Assembly: GCF_000182745.2 (NCBI RefSeq) | Contig: NC_016027.1 | Span: forward strand, 2,014,001-2,078,000 | Reading direction: 5' to 3' | Length of the DNA stretch: 64,000 nucleotides | Source: Komagataeibacter medellinensis NBRC 3288 | GTDB taxonomy: Bacteria > Pseudomonadota > Alphaproteobacteria > Acetobacterales > Acetobacteraceae | Shown: positions 35,299-45,317 of the stretch, piece after piece | Position numbering within the stretch: the stretch's first letter is position 1 | Layout of the letters: every line of letters begins with the position of its first letter | Position numbers and translations under genes: made by a program | Notes under the pieces: model-generated | Databases searched by the model: none | The model's input: only the letters and a program-made list of their open reading frames with translations | Told to the model about the DNA's origin: nothing

Positions 35299-36168
35299 TC
35301 AGGCGGCAGCGTGCTGCGTGATGTGGCGGTAGTTGAGCTGGCCGATCAGGCGGCCCAGCGTCTCGTGCAGGTCACCACGCTTGACCACCATGTCCAGCAT
35401 GCCGTGATCAAGCAGGTATTCCGCGCGCTGGAAGCCTTCGGGCAGCTTTTCGCGCACCGTATCCTCAATCACGCGCTGGCCCGCAAAGCCGATCAGTGCA
35501 TTGGGTTCGGCAATCTGTATGTCGCCTAGCATGGCGAACGATGCGGAAACGCCGCCCGTGGTCGGGTTGGTCATCACCACGATATAGGGCAGCCCGGCAT
35601 CGCGCAGCATGTCTACCGCCACGGTGGTGCGCGGCATCTGCATCAGGCTGATCATGCCTTCCTGCATGCGCGCCCCACCTGATGCGGTGAACACCACCAG
35701 CGGAGCCTGCTGCAGGATGGCCAGGCGGACGGCGGCGATGAATGCCTCACCCAATGCCGCGCCCATCGTGCCCGCAATGAACTCGAACGCCATGACGGCG
35801 ACAACCGCGCTGTGGCCACCGATCTGGCCATGGGCCACGACCATGGATTCGTCCAGCTGCGACTTGGCGCGCTCGTCCTTCAGTCGGTCGGTGTAGCGTT
35901 TGCGGTCACGAAAGGAGAGAGGATCAACCGCAACCTTGGGCAGTTCGATGCGGGTGTATTCCCCGTTATCGAAGGTCCATTCCAGCCGCTCTGCCACGCT
36001 GGCACGCATGTGATGACCGCAATGCGGGCACACGTTCAGCGCCTTGTGCAGGTCCTTGGTCAGGATCATCTGCTCGCATGATTCGCAGTTGGTCCACAGG
36101 TTGTCCGGCACTTCCCGCTTGAGCAGGCCGCGGATCTTGGGACGGACATATTCGGTCAGCCAGCTCAT
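35299..36168 (-). CDS. accD: Acetyl-CoA carboxylase carboxyltransferase beta subunit
   Basis: 289 residues. The N-terminal zinc ribbon is CESC...CPHC (ligands about residues 28, 31, 47 and 50). The crotonase-like core has GTMGAALGEAFIAAVRLAI, TASGGARMQEGMISLMQM, MTNPTTGGVSASFAMLGDI and AEPNALIGFAGQRVIEDT. It forms the carboxyltransferase with AccA, making malonyl-CoA for fatty acids. accA is not in the window. A palindromic repeat separates it from trpA. Confidence 0.96.
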   Translation of the reverse strand: MSWLTEYVRPKIRGLLKREVPDNLWTNCESCEQMILTKDLHKALNVCPHCGHHMRASVAERLEWTFDNGEYTRIELPKVAVDPLSFRDRKRYTDRLKDERAKSQLDESMVVAHGQIGGHSAVVAVMAFEFIAGTMGAALGEAFIAAVRLAILQQAPLVVFTASGGARMQEGMISLMQMPRTTVAVDMLRDAGLPYIVVMTNPTTGGVSASFAMLGDIQIAEPNALIGFAGQRVIEDTVREKLPEGFQRAEYLLDHGMLDMVVKRGDLHETLGRLIGQLNYRHITQHAAA

Positions 36169-36289
36169 TTTGCCTCTCCCTTAAGCTTTCTGGAGGCCTG
36201 TTCCATACAGGCAGATGAACGATTGGGCCAGATTGTCATTGCAGGGCGTCTCCCGGAAAGTTGCCGGTGAAACGTCCTGCAGGTCATAA

Positions 36290-36368
36290 GAAAGTTCTTG
36301 GTGAAGCTTTTTTCAAAAAACTTCAAAAAGACACCGCCTTTTTGAAAAAGGCGGCACCCAAAAACTTT
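36290..36368. repeat. Double-hairpin palindromic repeat, copy 8
   Basis: GAAAGTTCTTGGTG, an AAGC-T6-C-A6-CTT hairpin with one missing base, then ACCGCCTTTTTGAAAAAGGCGG and CCAAAAACTTT. Orientation as copy 3. It sits between trpA and accD, inside what is otherwise a conserved operon order. Confidence 0.88.
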
Positions 36369-36370
36369 TA

Positions 36371-37207
36371 CTATTCTGAGGCGGTCTTGCTGACAGCATG
36401 CACAGCATCGGCCAGGCCGCGCAACTGGTTCAGCACGGCGGGTATGGTGCGGGCGGTCGCCTTCCCCTCTGCGTCCAGCGTGCCCTCAAGCGTGTTGAGC
36501 AGGGCGGAGGCCACAACGGCGGCATCAGCCACGCGCACGGCATTGGCGGCAAGTTCCGGCGTGCGGATGCCAAAACCGATGGCAATCGGCAGGTCCGTCG
36601 CCTTGCGTAGGCGCGGCAGAGCGTGGGCCAGTTCATCGGTGCTGGCGGTGCGGGTGCCGGTTACGCCGGTAATGCTGACGTAATACACAAACCCCGATGC
36701 GCCGTTGAATACGACCGGCAGCCGCGCATCCGGCGTGGTGGGGGCGACAAGGCGGATGATGTCTAGCCCGACTGCCGCTGCTGGTCCTGCCAGCAGGTCG
36801 GCTTCTTCCGGCGGTAGGTCGACCACGATCAGCCCGTCCACGCCCGCTTTGTGTGCATCCACGCAGAAGCGTTCCGGCCCGTAGGCTTCGATCGGGTTGG
36901 TGTAGCCCATCAGGATGATCGGCGTCTCGTCATTGCCTTCGCGGAAGGCGCGCACCATTTCCAGCACGCGCTTCATGTTCGAGCCGCCCTTCAGCCCGCG
37001 CAGGGCGGCCTTCTGGATGGTCGGGCCATCGGCGGACGGGTCGGAGAAGGGCACGCCCACCTCGATCAGGTCGGCACCCGCGCCCGGCATGCCGCGCAGG
37101 ATGGCAAGCGCGGTATCGTAATCGGGGTCGCAGGCCTCGACATAGGGGATCAGGGCGCCACGGCCCTGCTGGCGCAGGCTGGCAAAGCGGCGGGCGATGC
37201 GGCTCAC
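36371..37207 (-). CDS. trpA: Tryptophan synthase alpha chain
   Basis: 278 residues from a GTG at 37207 that overlaps the trpB stop (GTGA). Conserved parts are [15 protein letters not shown], the catalytic Glu/Asp block [45 protein letters not shown] and [12 protein letters not shown]. It cleaves indole-3-glycerol phosphate to indole, which channels to TrpB. The longer open frame upstream is antisense or out-of-frame trpB and is rejected. Confidence 0.95.
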   Translation of the reverse strand: MSRIARRFASLRQQGRGALIPYVEACDPDYDTALAILRGMPGAGADLIEVGVPFSDPSADGPTIQKAALRGLKGGSNMKRVLEMVRAFREGNDETPIILMGYTNPIEAYGPERFCVDAHKAGVDGLIVVDLPPEEADLLAGPAAAVGLDIIRLVAPTTPDARLPVVFNGASGFVYYVSITGVTGTRTASTDELAHALPRLRKATDLPIAIGFGIRTPELAANAVRVADAAVVASALLNTLEGTLDAEGKATARTIPAVLNQLRGLADAVHAVSKTASE

Positions 37208-38433
37208 AGTTTTACTCCCAGGCGTTCGGCTACGGTGAAGATGTCCTTGTCCCCCCGGCCGGAAATGTTGACCACGAGGATTTTGTCCTTCGCCATGTCC
37301 GGCGCGATCTTCGCGGCATAGGCGATGGCATGCGCACTTTCCAGCGCGGGAATGATGCCTTCGGTGCGGGTACACAGCTGAAAGGCGTCCAGAGCATCCT
37401 GATCGGTTGCCCCCACATATTCCGCACGACCGATATCGTTGAGCCATGAATGTTCGGGCCCAACGCCGGGGTAGTCGAGGCCGGCGCTGATGGAGTGCGC
37501 CTCGGTCACCTGTCCGTCTTCATCCTGCATCAGGTAGGTGCGGTTGCCGTGCAGCACGCCGGGGCGCCCGCGTTCGATGGAGGCGGCGGTAAGACCACTG
37601 TCAAGCCCGCAGCCTGCGGCTTCCACGCCGATCAGCTTCACCTCGGGGTCATCAAGGAACGGGTGAAAGATGCCCATGGCATTCGACCCGCCACCAATGG
37701 CCGCCACGATCGCATCGGGCAGGCGGCCTTCGGCTTCCATGATCTGTTCTTTCGTTTCCACGCCGATGATGGACTGGAAGTCGCGTACCATCTCGGGATA
37801 GGGGTGCGGACCGGCTACCGTGCCGACAAGGAAGTAGGTGTCATGCACATTGGTTACCCAGTCGCGCATGGCCTCGTTCATTGCATCCTTCAGCGTGCCG
37901 GCACCTGCGGTAACCGGCACCACTTCGGCACCAAGCAGCTTCATGCGGAATACGTTGGGCTTCTGTCGCTCCACATCGGTCGCCCCCATGTAGATCGCGC
38001 ATTTCATGCCAAACAGCGCGCACACGGTGGCGGTGGCCACACCATGCTGGCCTGCGCCCGTCTCGGCCACGATGCGGGTGCGGCCCATGCGGCGGGCCAG
38101 CAGGATCTGCCCCATGACGTTGTTGAGCTTGTGGGAGCCGGTATGGTTCAGCTCCTCGCGCTTCATGTAGATTTTGGCGCCGCCAAGTTCTTCGGTCATG
38201 CGGCGTGCGAACCACAGCGGGCTGGGACGGCCTACGTAATCTTTCAGGTAGTAATCAAGCTCGCGACGGAATTCGGGGTCCGCCTGGGTGGCCCGGTAGG
38301 CGGTTTCCAGTTCGGCCAGCAGCGGCATCAGGGTCTCGGCCACGAAACGGCCGCCAAAAATGCCAAAACGGCCGCGATGGTCAGGGCCGCTGCGCAGGCT
38401 GTTGGTGCCTGCCGGTGTCTGTGTTGCGCTCAA
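37204..38433 (-). CDS. trpB: Tryptophan synthase beta chain
   Basis: 409 residues from a TTG start at 38433 with GGAG 7-10 bases upstream; homology begins shortly after ([19 protein letters not shown]). PLP binds the Lys in [40 protein letters not shown] and SGRGDKDIF are conserved. It condenses indole with serine. It is translationally coupled to trpA. trpF, which usually precedes trpB, is not present, and the next gene upstream is divergent corA. Confidence 0.95.
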   Translation of the reverse strand: MSATQTPAGTNSLRSGPDHRGRFGIFGGRFVAETLMPLLAELETAYRATQADPEFRRELDYYLKDYVGRPSPLWFARRMTEELGGAKIYMKREELNHTGSHKLNNVMGQILLARRMGRTRIVAETGAGQHGVATATVCALFGMKCAIYMGATDVERQKPNVFRMKLLGAEVVPVTAGAGTLKDAMNEAMRDWVTNVHDTYFLVGTVAGPHPYPEMVRDFQSIIGVETKEQIMEAEGRLPDAIVAAIGGGSNAMGIFHPFLDDPEVKLIGVEAAGCGLDSGLTAASIERGRPGVLHGNRTYLMQDEDGQVTEAHSISAGLDYPGVGPEHSWLNDIGRAEYVGATDQDALDAFQLCTRTEGIIPALESAHAIAYAAKIAPDMAKDKILVVNISGRGDKDIFTVAERLGVKL

Positions 38434-38629
38434 CTTCGCTACTCCGCAGGAAATAGGGGCGTGGCTTTGTGCTACAGTTTCATGCAGCCGTCCCGGGCCG
38501 CCTGCCGGTTTTGAACCCAATAGCGGCAAAATACCAGCCCCCCGGCCATGCGCGGCGCGTGTCATGATTTGACATGTTTTCTGCCGCGTGATGGATGGAC
38601 ATCTTACAGGAACAGACGAAAGACAGCCC

Positions 38630-39601
38630 ATGTTTCTAGCGCATCGCCCGGGCGCTCCGGCTCGGACCGTGAGCACAGCAGCCGATGGCGCAGGTGCTGC
38701 CTGGCTTGACCTGCTCAACCCCACGCCAGAGGAGGAAGCTCTTGCCGCCGAGGTGACCGGCCTGCGCATTCCCACCCGTTCCCAGCTCGATGAGATCGAG
38801 AGTTCATCGCGCCTGTTCATGGAAGGCGATGCCGTTTATCTCTCTACGCCTCTGGTGCGCAAGACACCGGATGATTTCTTTGTCTCCCCCGTTGGGTTTG
38901 TGCTCATGCACGAGCGGCTGCTGACCATCCGCTATACCGGATTCAGCGCGTTTGACGTGGTGGCCCGGCAGGTGGCTGGCCAGACTACGCCATTAAGCGC
39001 CAACGAAGCCGGAATCCTGCTGCTGGAGGCTGTGGTGGACCGGCTGGCCGATATTCTGGAGCATCTGGGTCAGTCGCTTGATGGCATGTCGCGTGATGTG
39101 TTCCAGTCCGAGCAGCCGGGCCAGGCGCAGGCAGCGACTTTGTTGCGCAATATGCTGCGCCGGGTGGGGCGATCGGGCGATCTGGGGTCTTCCGTACGGG
39201 ACAGCCTGCTGGGACTGGAGCGGATCTCGATCTTTCTGGGCGAGAACAAGCGCCATGACCTGTCCGATCGGTTGCAGGCACGGCTGGGTACTGTGGAGCG
39301 TGATATCCGGTCCCTGAACGATTTTGTCTCACAGACGGCAAATAAGGTGCAGTTCCTGCTGGATGCCACGCTGGGCTTTATCAGTATCGAGCAGAATAAC
39401 GGCATGAAGATCCTGACCGTGGTCAGCTTCATTGGCGTGGCTCCCACGCTGGTAGCGGGAATCTATGGCATGAACTTCCATGATATACCGGAACTGAACT
39501 GGAAATACGGCTACTGGTATTCCCTTGCTCTTATGGCAGCAACAGTGGTCCTGCCACTGCTCTGGTTCTGGCGTCGGGGGTGGCTGGGCAAGAACCAGTA
39601 G
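38630..39601 (+). CDS. corA: CorA-type magnesium/cobalt transporter
   Basis: 323 residues from ATG 38630 (an ATG at 38588 is possible). A cytosolic alpha/beta N-terminal funnel and a long stalk helix lead to two C-terminal membrane segments. The first ends in the signature YGMNF, and the loop after it is [11 protein letters not shown]. It is a homopentameric Mg2+/Co2+/Ni2+ channel. It is divergent from trpB and followed by 157 bases without a gene. Confidence 0.92.
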   Translation: MFLAHRPGAPARTVSTAADGAGAAWLDLLNPTPEEEALAAEVTGLRIPTRSQLDEIESSSRLFMEGDAVYLSTPLVRKTPDDFFVSPVGFVLMHERLLTIRYTGFSAFDVVARQVAGQTTPLSANEAGILLLEAVVDRLADILEHLGQSLDGMSRDVFQSEQPGQAQAATLLRNMLRRVGRSGDLGSSVRDSLLGLERISIFLGENKRHDLSDRLQARLGTVERDIRSLNDFVSQTANKVQFLLDATLGFISIEQNNGMKILTVVSFIGVAPTLVAGIYGMNFHDIPELNWKYGYWYSLALMAATVVLPLLWFWRRGWLGKNQ

Positions 39602-39758
39602 ACGTTGCTTAATTGCAATACGATGCGGATAAAGAATTATTCCGGTGGATTTCGTTTTCTCAGGAGGATGAAATAACATAAAATAAAGTTCATATTTTGT
39701 CAGGAATATGCATCAATTGGGATGCAATCCGGGTCTGCCATACAGGGGAGCGGTTGCC

Positions 39759-41066
39759 ATGAAACCAGGTTGCAAGATTGGGTATATCCTGGCCGTCACC
39801 ACGGGATTGACGGCACTCTCTTCTGCCGCAAAAGCACAGGTGCAGGTCTTCTCCGGGCTGAAGCCCGATAGCGGGGTTACGCGCTGGCTCAAGGACATTA
39901 CCCTGACCGGCCAGATCGAAGGCGGCATCATGGCTAACCCCGCCCGCCCCCAGCCCGGCTACAACTTTGGCGACTTCTTTGCCGACCATGCCAATCAGGT
40001 ACAATTGAACCAATTGGAATTCACCCTGAGCAAGGCGATCGACTCCAGCGTTAACAAATACCAGGTCGGCTTTACGCTTGAAGCGATGTACGGCTCCGAT
40101 GCCCGTTACTACCATCTGGTGGGTATCAGTGACCGGGAATGGAGCAACCGCTACCAACTCATCCCCGCACAGGCGCATATGGATGTGCACCTGCCGTGGG
40201 TAACAAAGGGGGGGCTGGACATGCAGGCGGGCATCCTGCAGGCCCCGATGGGGGTTGAAGGGCTCGATCCCGCCTCCCGCGCGTTCTACACACTGGCCTA
40301 TACATCCGAATATTCCGTGCCGTTCCAGCATGTGGGGGCGATGTTCAACTGGCACGTAACCCCTATGGTGGATGTGACCTTCGGCATTGATACCGGTAAC
40401 CAGACAACCTTTGGCCGGTCGGACAACAACAATGCGCCTGCTGGCTATTTCGGCTTCAACCTGAACAACTTGGCCCATGGCAAGCTGAAGATCGTGGAAC
40501 TGAGCCGCGTGGGGCCGGAGGATTCATGGCGTCTGGTCGGTCACTACGAAGCCAACCACGCCAACCGCTTCTGGAACGACATCAACGCCACCTATCAGGT
40601 CAATGACCGCCTGACGCTGACGGCCGAGTTCAATTACCTGCATGATGAGGGCGTGCGCGGCATCGGTGCCCGCGGGCAGTTTGCGGGGGCGGATGCGGAA
40701 AGCTTTGTCAGTTTCCTGAGCTACAAGGTCAATGACAGCCTGACCTTCAACTACCGTGGTGAAATCTACCGCGATAACAACAATTCCATGGTTGCCACCT
40801 TCATCGGCAACAACTCTTATATGGAAGCCATTGCCGGTACAGGTGGGATGGTCATGGCCGGGCCATCTTCTTCAAGCCACGGCACGACCTATGGCGAAAT
40901 GACGCTGAACATGAGCTATCGCCCGAACCTCGGGCACCATGTGCGCGTGTTCCAGATCCGCCCGGAAATCCGCTTTGACCGTTCGCTCAATGGCAGCACA
41001 CCGTTCAATGGCGGGCGGAACAATGGCATGTTCACCTTTGGTGGGGATGCGGTGATCGGGTTTTGA
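39759..41066 (+). CDS. Outer-membrane beta-barrel porin (OmpL/BBP2-like)
   Basis: 435 residues from ATG 39759, with AGGGGAG 10-16 bases ahead. It has a signal peptide (Lys-containing start, hydrophobic core, cleavage near AKAQV). The rest is rich in alternating barrel strands with Tyr, Asn and Gly (FTLEAMYGSDARYYHL, LTFNYRGEIYRDNNNS), and the C-terminus is Phe (GGDAVIGF). The motifs YTSEYSVPFQHVGAMF and GYFGFNLNNL fit the putative beta-barrel porin-2 family. The substrate is unknown. It is the last intact gene before the IS-rich island. Confidence 0.75.
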   Translation: MKPGCKIGYILAVTTGLTALSSAAKAQVQVFSGLKPDSGVTRWLKDITLTGQIEGGIMANPARPQPGYNFGDFFADHANQVQLNQLEFTLSKAIDSSVNKYQVGFTLEAMYGSDARYYHLVGISDREWSNRYQLIPAQAHMDVHLPWVTKGGLDMQAGILQAPMGVEGLDPASRAFYTLAYTSEYSVPFQHVGAMFNWHVTPMVDVTFGIDTGNQTTFGRSDNNNAPAGYFGFNLNNLAHGKLKIVELSRVGPEDSWRLVGHYEANHANRFWNDINATYQVNDRLTLTAEFNYLHDEGVRGIGARGQFAGADAESFVSFLSYKVNDSLTFNYRGEIYRDNNNSMVATFIGNNSYMEAIAGTGGMVMAGPSSSSHGTTYGEMTLNMSYRPNLGHHVRVFQIRPEIRFDRSLNGSTPFNGGRNNGMFTFGGDAVIGF

Positions 41067-41165
41067 CAGTCTGAGTACATTTTTGACGTGCTCTCCGAAA
41101 AACACATCCATTGCGAGTTAGAATTCTTCACTTACTGATCCCGTAGCCGGGATGAGAAGAGTTTC

Positions 41166-41620
41166 ATGAAGGTATCGAAGTTTACTGAAGCGCAGATCGC
41201 GTTTGTATAGAAGCAGGCCGACGGGGAGGTACGCCTGTTGCCGAGGTCTGCCGGAAGGCGGGCGTTTCGGATGCGACGTTCCGTTCTGGATATCCGTTTG
41301 GTCATCCACTGAACCGGGTTCTGCGTGCATCAGCTTCACGCTGGAGGTCAGGATTGAATCGGTCAGGCGCGTGAACGGCAACCCTGTGGTCTGCGTCGGG
41401 TCCAGATAGCCTTTCAGCACGGGCGCAAGTGTCTGAACACGCACTGGTTCATGAGCCTTGACGACGCCCGGACACAAATGGAATCATGGCGTTAGGATGA
41501 TAATGAGGTCCGGACCGCATACCGTACCATCGGTAATTAAGCCGCCAATATCGCTCCTGTCGGTTGAGCCTTGGCCCCCCAAAATTCCAGTCGCGCTGGC
41601 CAAGATTCGGGAAGCATGTC
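41166..41620 (+). pseudogene. Decayed IS3-family element (orfA start and orfB end)
   Basis: From ATG 41166 the frame reads MKVSKFTEAQIAFV, then a stop, KQADGE and, after a frameshift, VAEVCRKAGVSDATF: the start of an IS3-family OrfA. About 130 bases on, another frame reads KCLNTHWFMSLDDARTQMESWR, a stop, then DDNEVR, the C-terminal end of OrfB. The middle is missing. Bases up to about 41,670 look like the old element end. There is no functional gene between 41,067 and 41,831. Confidence 0.8.
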
Positions 41621-41831
41621 AATAACCCACAGATCCTAACTTAAAACTGAGAGCACGTTCGGGGCAAGATCAATTTTACCGAACAGGCAGGGAAATAGGT
41701 TTGTCTGCCGCATTGTAAACAGGCGTATGGATGGGGTATTGACCTGCTCCATTGGGTGAATGACTGCTCAGGAGTAGGTTATCTGAAGCTAGAATATGGC
41801 ATGCACCCAGATACCGGATATGGGGTGGCAT

Positions 41832-42998
41832 ATGCCAGACGTATGGATTGATACACGTGGCACAGCACTGTCTGGGGGGACTGGGGTTGCAACCTATGCC
41901 GCAGGGCTTGCCAGCACGCTTGAACAGATGGGCATTACGCCGGATTTCCTGCGGTTGACCCTTGGAGGGGAAGTTGCAACGCCAGCACGCCCTAATGCTC
42001 TTACAGCCATTTCTTGTATTCTGAGGGCCTTGGGGCCATGGGTCAAGATAAGGCGGGATCGGGATGGACATCCTTATCTTCCCTATATGTTCCGTATGGG
42101 CAACACGCATTTGCGGTGTTTTGGCAAGCCTTTGTGCTTGAAGACTCCGGCACCGCCAACCATCATGCACTGGACTTATCCGCTTCCGATAAAAATCATG
42201 AATTCTGTCAATATAACTACAATACATGATATAATACCGATAATTAATTCTGATCTTACTGGCATAAATCCACTCAGGATGAAGAAGGTATTACGTTCTG
42301 TTGCAGAAAATTCAGATCATATTATAACGGTCACAGAAACAGTTAAACAGCAAATTATTGAAAATCTTGGTATAAATGGAAAATTAATTACGAATTTGTA
42401 CCAGTGTGCAGGTATAACTAACGAGGAAGCGCGGTTGCTGCCAAAAGCTGAACCTGTCGCACCAGCGGATGCATTTGTTTGTGTAGGGCGCGTGGAAGCG
42501 CGAAAAAATATCCGCCGCCTTGTTATCGCCCACGGCATAAGCAGGACTACCCGTCCTCTTGTTATCATCGGGCCAGATGGAGATGACCGTCCCGATCTGT
42601 CTCCGGTGCATGGTCAGCAGCAAGTTATCCGTGTTCCTTGGTGTGCCCGCCATTCCCTGCTTCGGGCGATAGCGGAAGCGCGGGCATTGCTTTTTCCTTC
42701 CTTGGCAGAAGGGTTTGGTCTTCCTATTATTGAAGCTATGTCCCTTAATGTTCCCGTCATGACATCTAGCGGCGGAGCCACCGAAGAAGTATCAGGTGGG
42801 GCTGCATTACTGGTCAATCCACTGGATCTTGAACAGATGGGCGAAGCCATTCGTGCATTGGACGAAATGGATATGGATACGCGGCGTGCTCTATGTCAAT
42901 CAGGAAGGGAAAGAGCCAAGTTTTTTTCTGTTAATTCGCAAGCATCGCGTATGAAAAAATTTTATAACAATATAAATATAAAGTATAGTTTGCATTAA
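41832..42998 (+). CDS. GT4-family glycosyltransferase (first)
   Basis: 388 residues from ATG 41832 (41796 also possible). GT-B fold: the N-terminal domain begins VWIDTRGTALSGGTGVATYAAGLASTL. A mid-block reads MHWTYPLPIKI and TTIHDIIPI. The nucleotide-sugar site is FVCVGRVEARKNIRRL and the E-x7-E motif FPSLAEGFGLPIIEAM, with GGATEEVSGGAALLVNP. It is probably a retaining transferase that adds one sugar to a lipid-linked oligosaccharide on the cytosolic membrane face. The first part is GC-rich and the middle part AT-rich, suggesting a mixed origin. It shares the MHWTYPLPI block with the GT4 gene at 53,854. Confidence 0.88.
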   Translation: MPDVWIDTRGTALSGGTGVATYAAGLASTLEQMGITPDFLRLTLGGEVATPARPNALTAISCILRALGPWVKIRRDRDGHPYLPYMFRMGNTHLRCFGKPLCLKTPAPPTIMHWTYPLPIKIMNSVNITTIHDIIPIINSDLTGINPLRMKKVLRSVAENSDHIITVTETVKQQIIENLGINGKLITNLYQCAGITNEEARLLPKAEPVAPADAFVCVGRVEARKNIRRLVIAHGISRTTRPLVIIGPDGDDRPDLSPVHGQQQVIRVPWCARHSLLRAIAEARALLFPSLAEGFGLPIIEAMSLNVPVMTSSGGATEEVSGGAALLVNPLDLEQMGEAIRALDEMDMDTRRALCQSGRERAKFFSVNSQASRMKKFYNNINIKYSLH

Positions 42999-43341
42999 AC
43001 ACCTTATTTATAAAATATTTTATTTTATAAGGGGGGATGAAATATTGATTTTTCTTCCTGTTGGATCGCGTTGTGGCCGTTCATCGGGTTGGCAGCGCAC
43101 GATATACGTTTTCTGCTGTCTGATCAAAGTCCAAGAGCAGAAATCTGGTAGTGGTAGCGGCTATGGCAGGGCATTCTTCGCCGTGCTTTCGCTCTGTGTA
43201 TTGATCTGCCCTACCTGTCGACCTATGTCATTCGGTGTTACGGTTATATCCATTTTTTACGGCAAAATGCTGCTTCGTGCCGATTGAGGGTGGGGCAATA
43301 TGTGTATGGTCAGTCAGAATCTGAACTGATAAAAGGATCGC
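42999..43341. other. Gap with possible gene remnant
   Basis: 343 bases without a supported gene. A short open frame (43045-43287) has no recognisable features. Bases about 43,200-43,245 resemble about 44,906-44,950 on the other side of the export gene: one frame reads DLPYLSTYVIRCYGY, the other DLPYPPTYIICNHGY. This suggests two decayed copies of one former gene. Confidence 0.35.
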
Positions 43342-44673
43342 TTGTCAGTTTATTTCTCGCTATGGATGTGTGTTTCACTCAGCCAAATTGTCTGCCCGCT
43401 CATAACCTCTAGCCAGGGTGTTACATTGACCATCACGTGTTTCCTGAAAGATCTGAGTATCACTCAGCATCGTGCTCGTAGTCGGAGTCGCTTGGTTGCA
43501 ATGGGTGGGGTGCTCCTGCTTTTGGCCGGATGTAACTCCCTGCCGGATAGTGGCCCTACGGAAGCACAGGTCAATCAGGCTCAGCGAAATCCGAAAAAAA
43601 ATACCGTCGGCTACGGGATTGTCCAAATCAGTCCGGACCTTATTACGCTGCTGGATAGCGAAAGCCCGGCGCTTTTCAGCAGTCTGGATATCGATAATAC
43701 GTCGATCGACCATGGTAAGAATGATACGGTTGGTCCGGGTGATGTTCTGCAGGTTTCAGTGTACGAGGTGGGTAGTTCGCTCTTTAGCGCCAGTAGTGTA
43801 ACCATGGCCGCGTCCAGTTCTTCTGGAACGGGTACCTTGCCTGCTACCTCGTCTTCTTCTACGTTACCACCTGTGGTTGTTGATGGAGAGGGCAATATTC
43901 TTGTGCCCTTTTCCGGGGAAATCCATGTAGCCGGCATGACCACGAACCAAGTAGCCGATGCCATTCTAACTCGACTTAAGCAGAAATCTCAATCGCCACA
44001 AGTTGTGGTCAGGATTGTTGCCGATATTGCCAATTCGGTCATGGTATATGGGGAAGTACGGATGCCAAGCCGTATCCCCCTGACACCTAATCGTGAGCGT
44101 ATTCTTGATGTGATTGCTCTGGCCGGTGGTGAAGATCATACCAGCCAGTCTGATGAAGATTATACAATTAGACTCATACGTAATGGGCGGATTGCCGAAC
44201 TTCCGCTTAAGATGATTGAAAATGACCCGGCCCAGAATATTCTCATGCAACCGGGTGATCGAGTCCAGGTAATATTCCAGCCTCGTACCTTTTCTGTATT
44301 TGGTGCAACTGGTCATATTACCCAAACCCGCTTCACTTTGCCTACGCTGAGCATGGCAGAGGCGATGGCCCGTTTGGGAGGGCCCCTGGATTCACGGGCT
44401 GATCCTAATGCTGTGTATGTGTTTCGATATGAAAAAGCGGATATACTACGTCGCCTTGGGCTGCCAATCGATAATGATGCATCGGTTGCACCGGTAGTCT
44501 ATCAACTGGATATGATGAATCCTAGCAACTATTTTTTGGCACAAAGATTTATGATGCATAATAGAGATTTAATTTATGTAGCTAATGCATCAAGTAATAA
44601 ATTTTATAAATTCTTTAATTTGATTACTACAATTGTTTCTCCTGGTATGTCAGCCGGTGGAATGGCAAAGTAA
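43342..44673 (+). CDS. Polysaccharide export lipoprotein (Wza/GumB/KpsD family)
   Basis: 443 residues from TTG 43342, which has AAAAGGA upstream; TTG 43426 is an alternative and leaves a more usual signal peptide. The lipobox LLLLAGC (Cys about residue 63) marks an outer-membrane lipoprotein. The Poly_export domain starts near VGPGDVLQVSVYEVG, with a Ser/Thr-rich insert at about 150-170. Later, VVDGEGNILVPFSGEIHVAGMTTNQVADAI, the SLBB-like VMVYGEVRMPSRIPLTPNRERILDVIALAGG, and a second SLBB region follow. It would form the outer-membrane channel for the polysaccharide. The co-polymerase (Wzc/GumC) is not adjacent. Confidence 0.9.
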   Translation: MSVYFSLWMCVSLSQIVCPLITSSQGVTLTITCFLKDLSITQHRARSRSRLVAMGGVLLLLAGCNSLPDSGPTEAQVNQAQRNPKKNTVGYGIVQISPDLITLLDSESPALFSSLDIDNTSIDHGKNDTVGPGDVLQVSVYEVGSSLFSASSVTMAASSSSGTGTLPATSSSSTLPPVVVDGEGNILVPFSGEIHVAGMTTNQVADAILTRLKQKSQSPQVVVRIVADIANSVMVYGEVRMPSRIPLTPNRERILDVIALAGGEDHTSQSDEDYTIRLIRNGRIAELPLKMIENDPAQNILMQPGDRVQVIFQPRTFSVFGATGHITQTRFTLPTLSMAEAMARLGGPLDSRADPNAVYVFRYEKADILRRLGLPIDNDASVAPVVYQLDMMNPSNYFLAQRFMMHNRDLIYVANASSNKFYKFFNLITTIVSPGMSAGGMAK

Positions 44674-45317
44674 ATGTACAGTTATCATTTTTGATAAAAT
44701 TATATTTTCTAGATTTAGAAAATTCTACTATTGTCGGTTCATCTTAATGTAGGGCCCTCTCAGGCCTGATCTGTGGCTCCTGAAATATCCTCGATTTGAA
44801 GTAAGATCTGTCCACCGGAGACAGCACGTTTTACATAGAGCCAGATATTTAGGATGCTGAAGGAGCATCAGGCGCACGAACTGTCGTGTGTCTATATGCC
44901 CTACTTAATGATCTGCCGTACCCACCGACCTATATCATCTGTAATCATGGGTATGCTTCGCATAAATGCCGTAAAGATCCTTGGAATTGCGGATTTCATC
45001 CTGCTAAGGAAGAATGATCCTGAAGTTATCTGCCCGTACTAGGTTTACAGGTATTGACATCTGAGGGAGAATTTACGGGTAAGGTTCAAGAATGCAGTGG
45101 GTTATCGCAACCTGATGCTAGAAAACAACTTCATCCTTTCTTTTCATCATCCTTGTCGCCGCTACAGCAGGTTACATCAAGGCCTAACAGGCCCTGGCGC
45201 CATTTATCTGCCTTTTATTCGTGATATTTTATAAGGGAATGGGGAATGGACAACAGACGTCTTTCGGGTATAATAAAAACAAATCTTTCCCATTAAATAT
45301 TAAACGATAGAAAGACA
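44674..45317. other. 644-base AT-rich gap with gene remnants
   Basis: No intact gene. A frame around 44,860-45,010 reads RTVVCLYALLNDLPYPPTYIICNHGYASHKCRKDP (split here only in description: RTVVCLYALLNDLPY then PPTYIICNHGYASHKCRKDP) and stops; the family is not recognised. Further on, only short frames with stops are seen. It probably contains the decayed end of a gene plus the promoter of the GT32-like pair. No hairpin terminator was recognised after the export gene. Confidence 0.4.

Noticed and set aside
43045-43287. 80-codon open frame before the export gene
   Set aside because: No ribosome-binding site, no recognisable domain, and another frame across it shows remnant similarity to 44.9 kb; treated as a gap.
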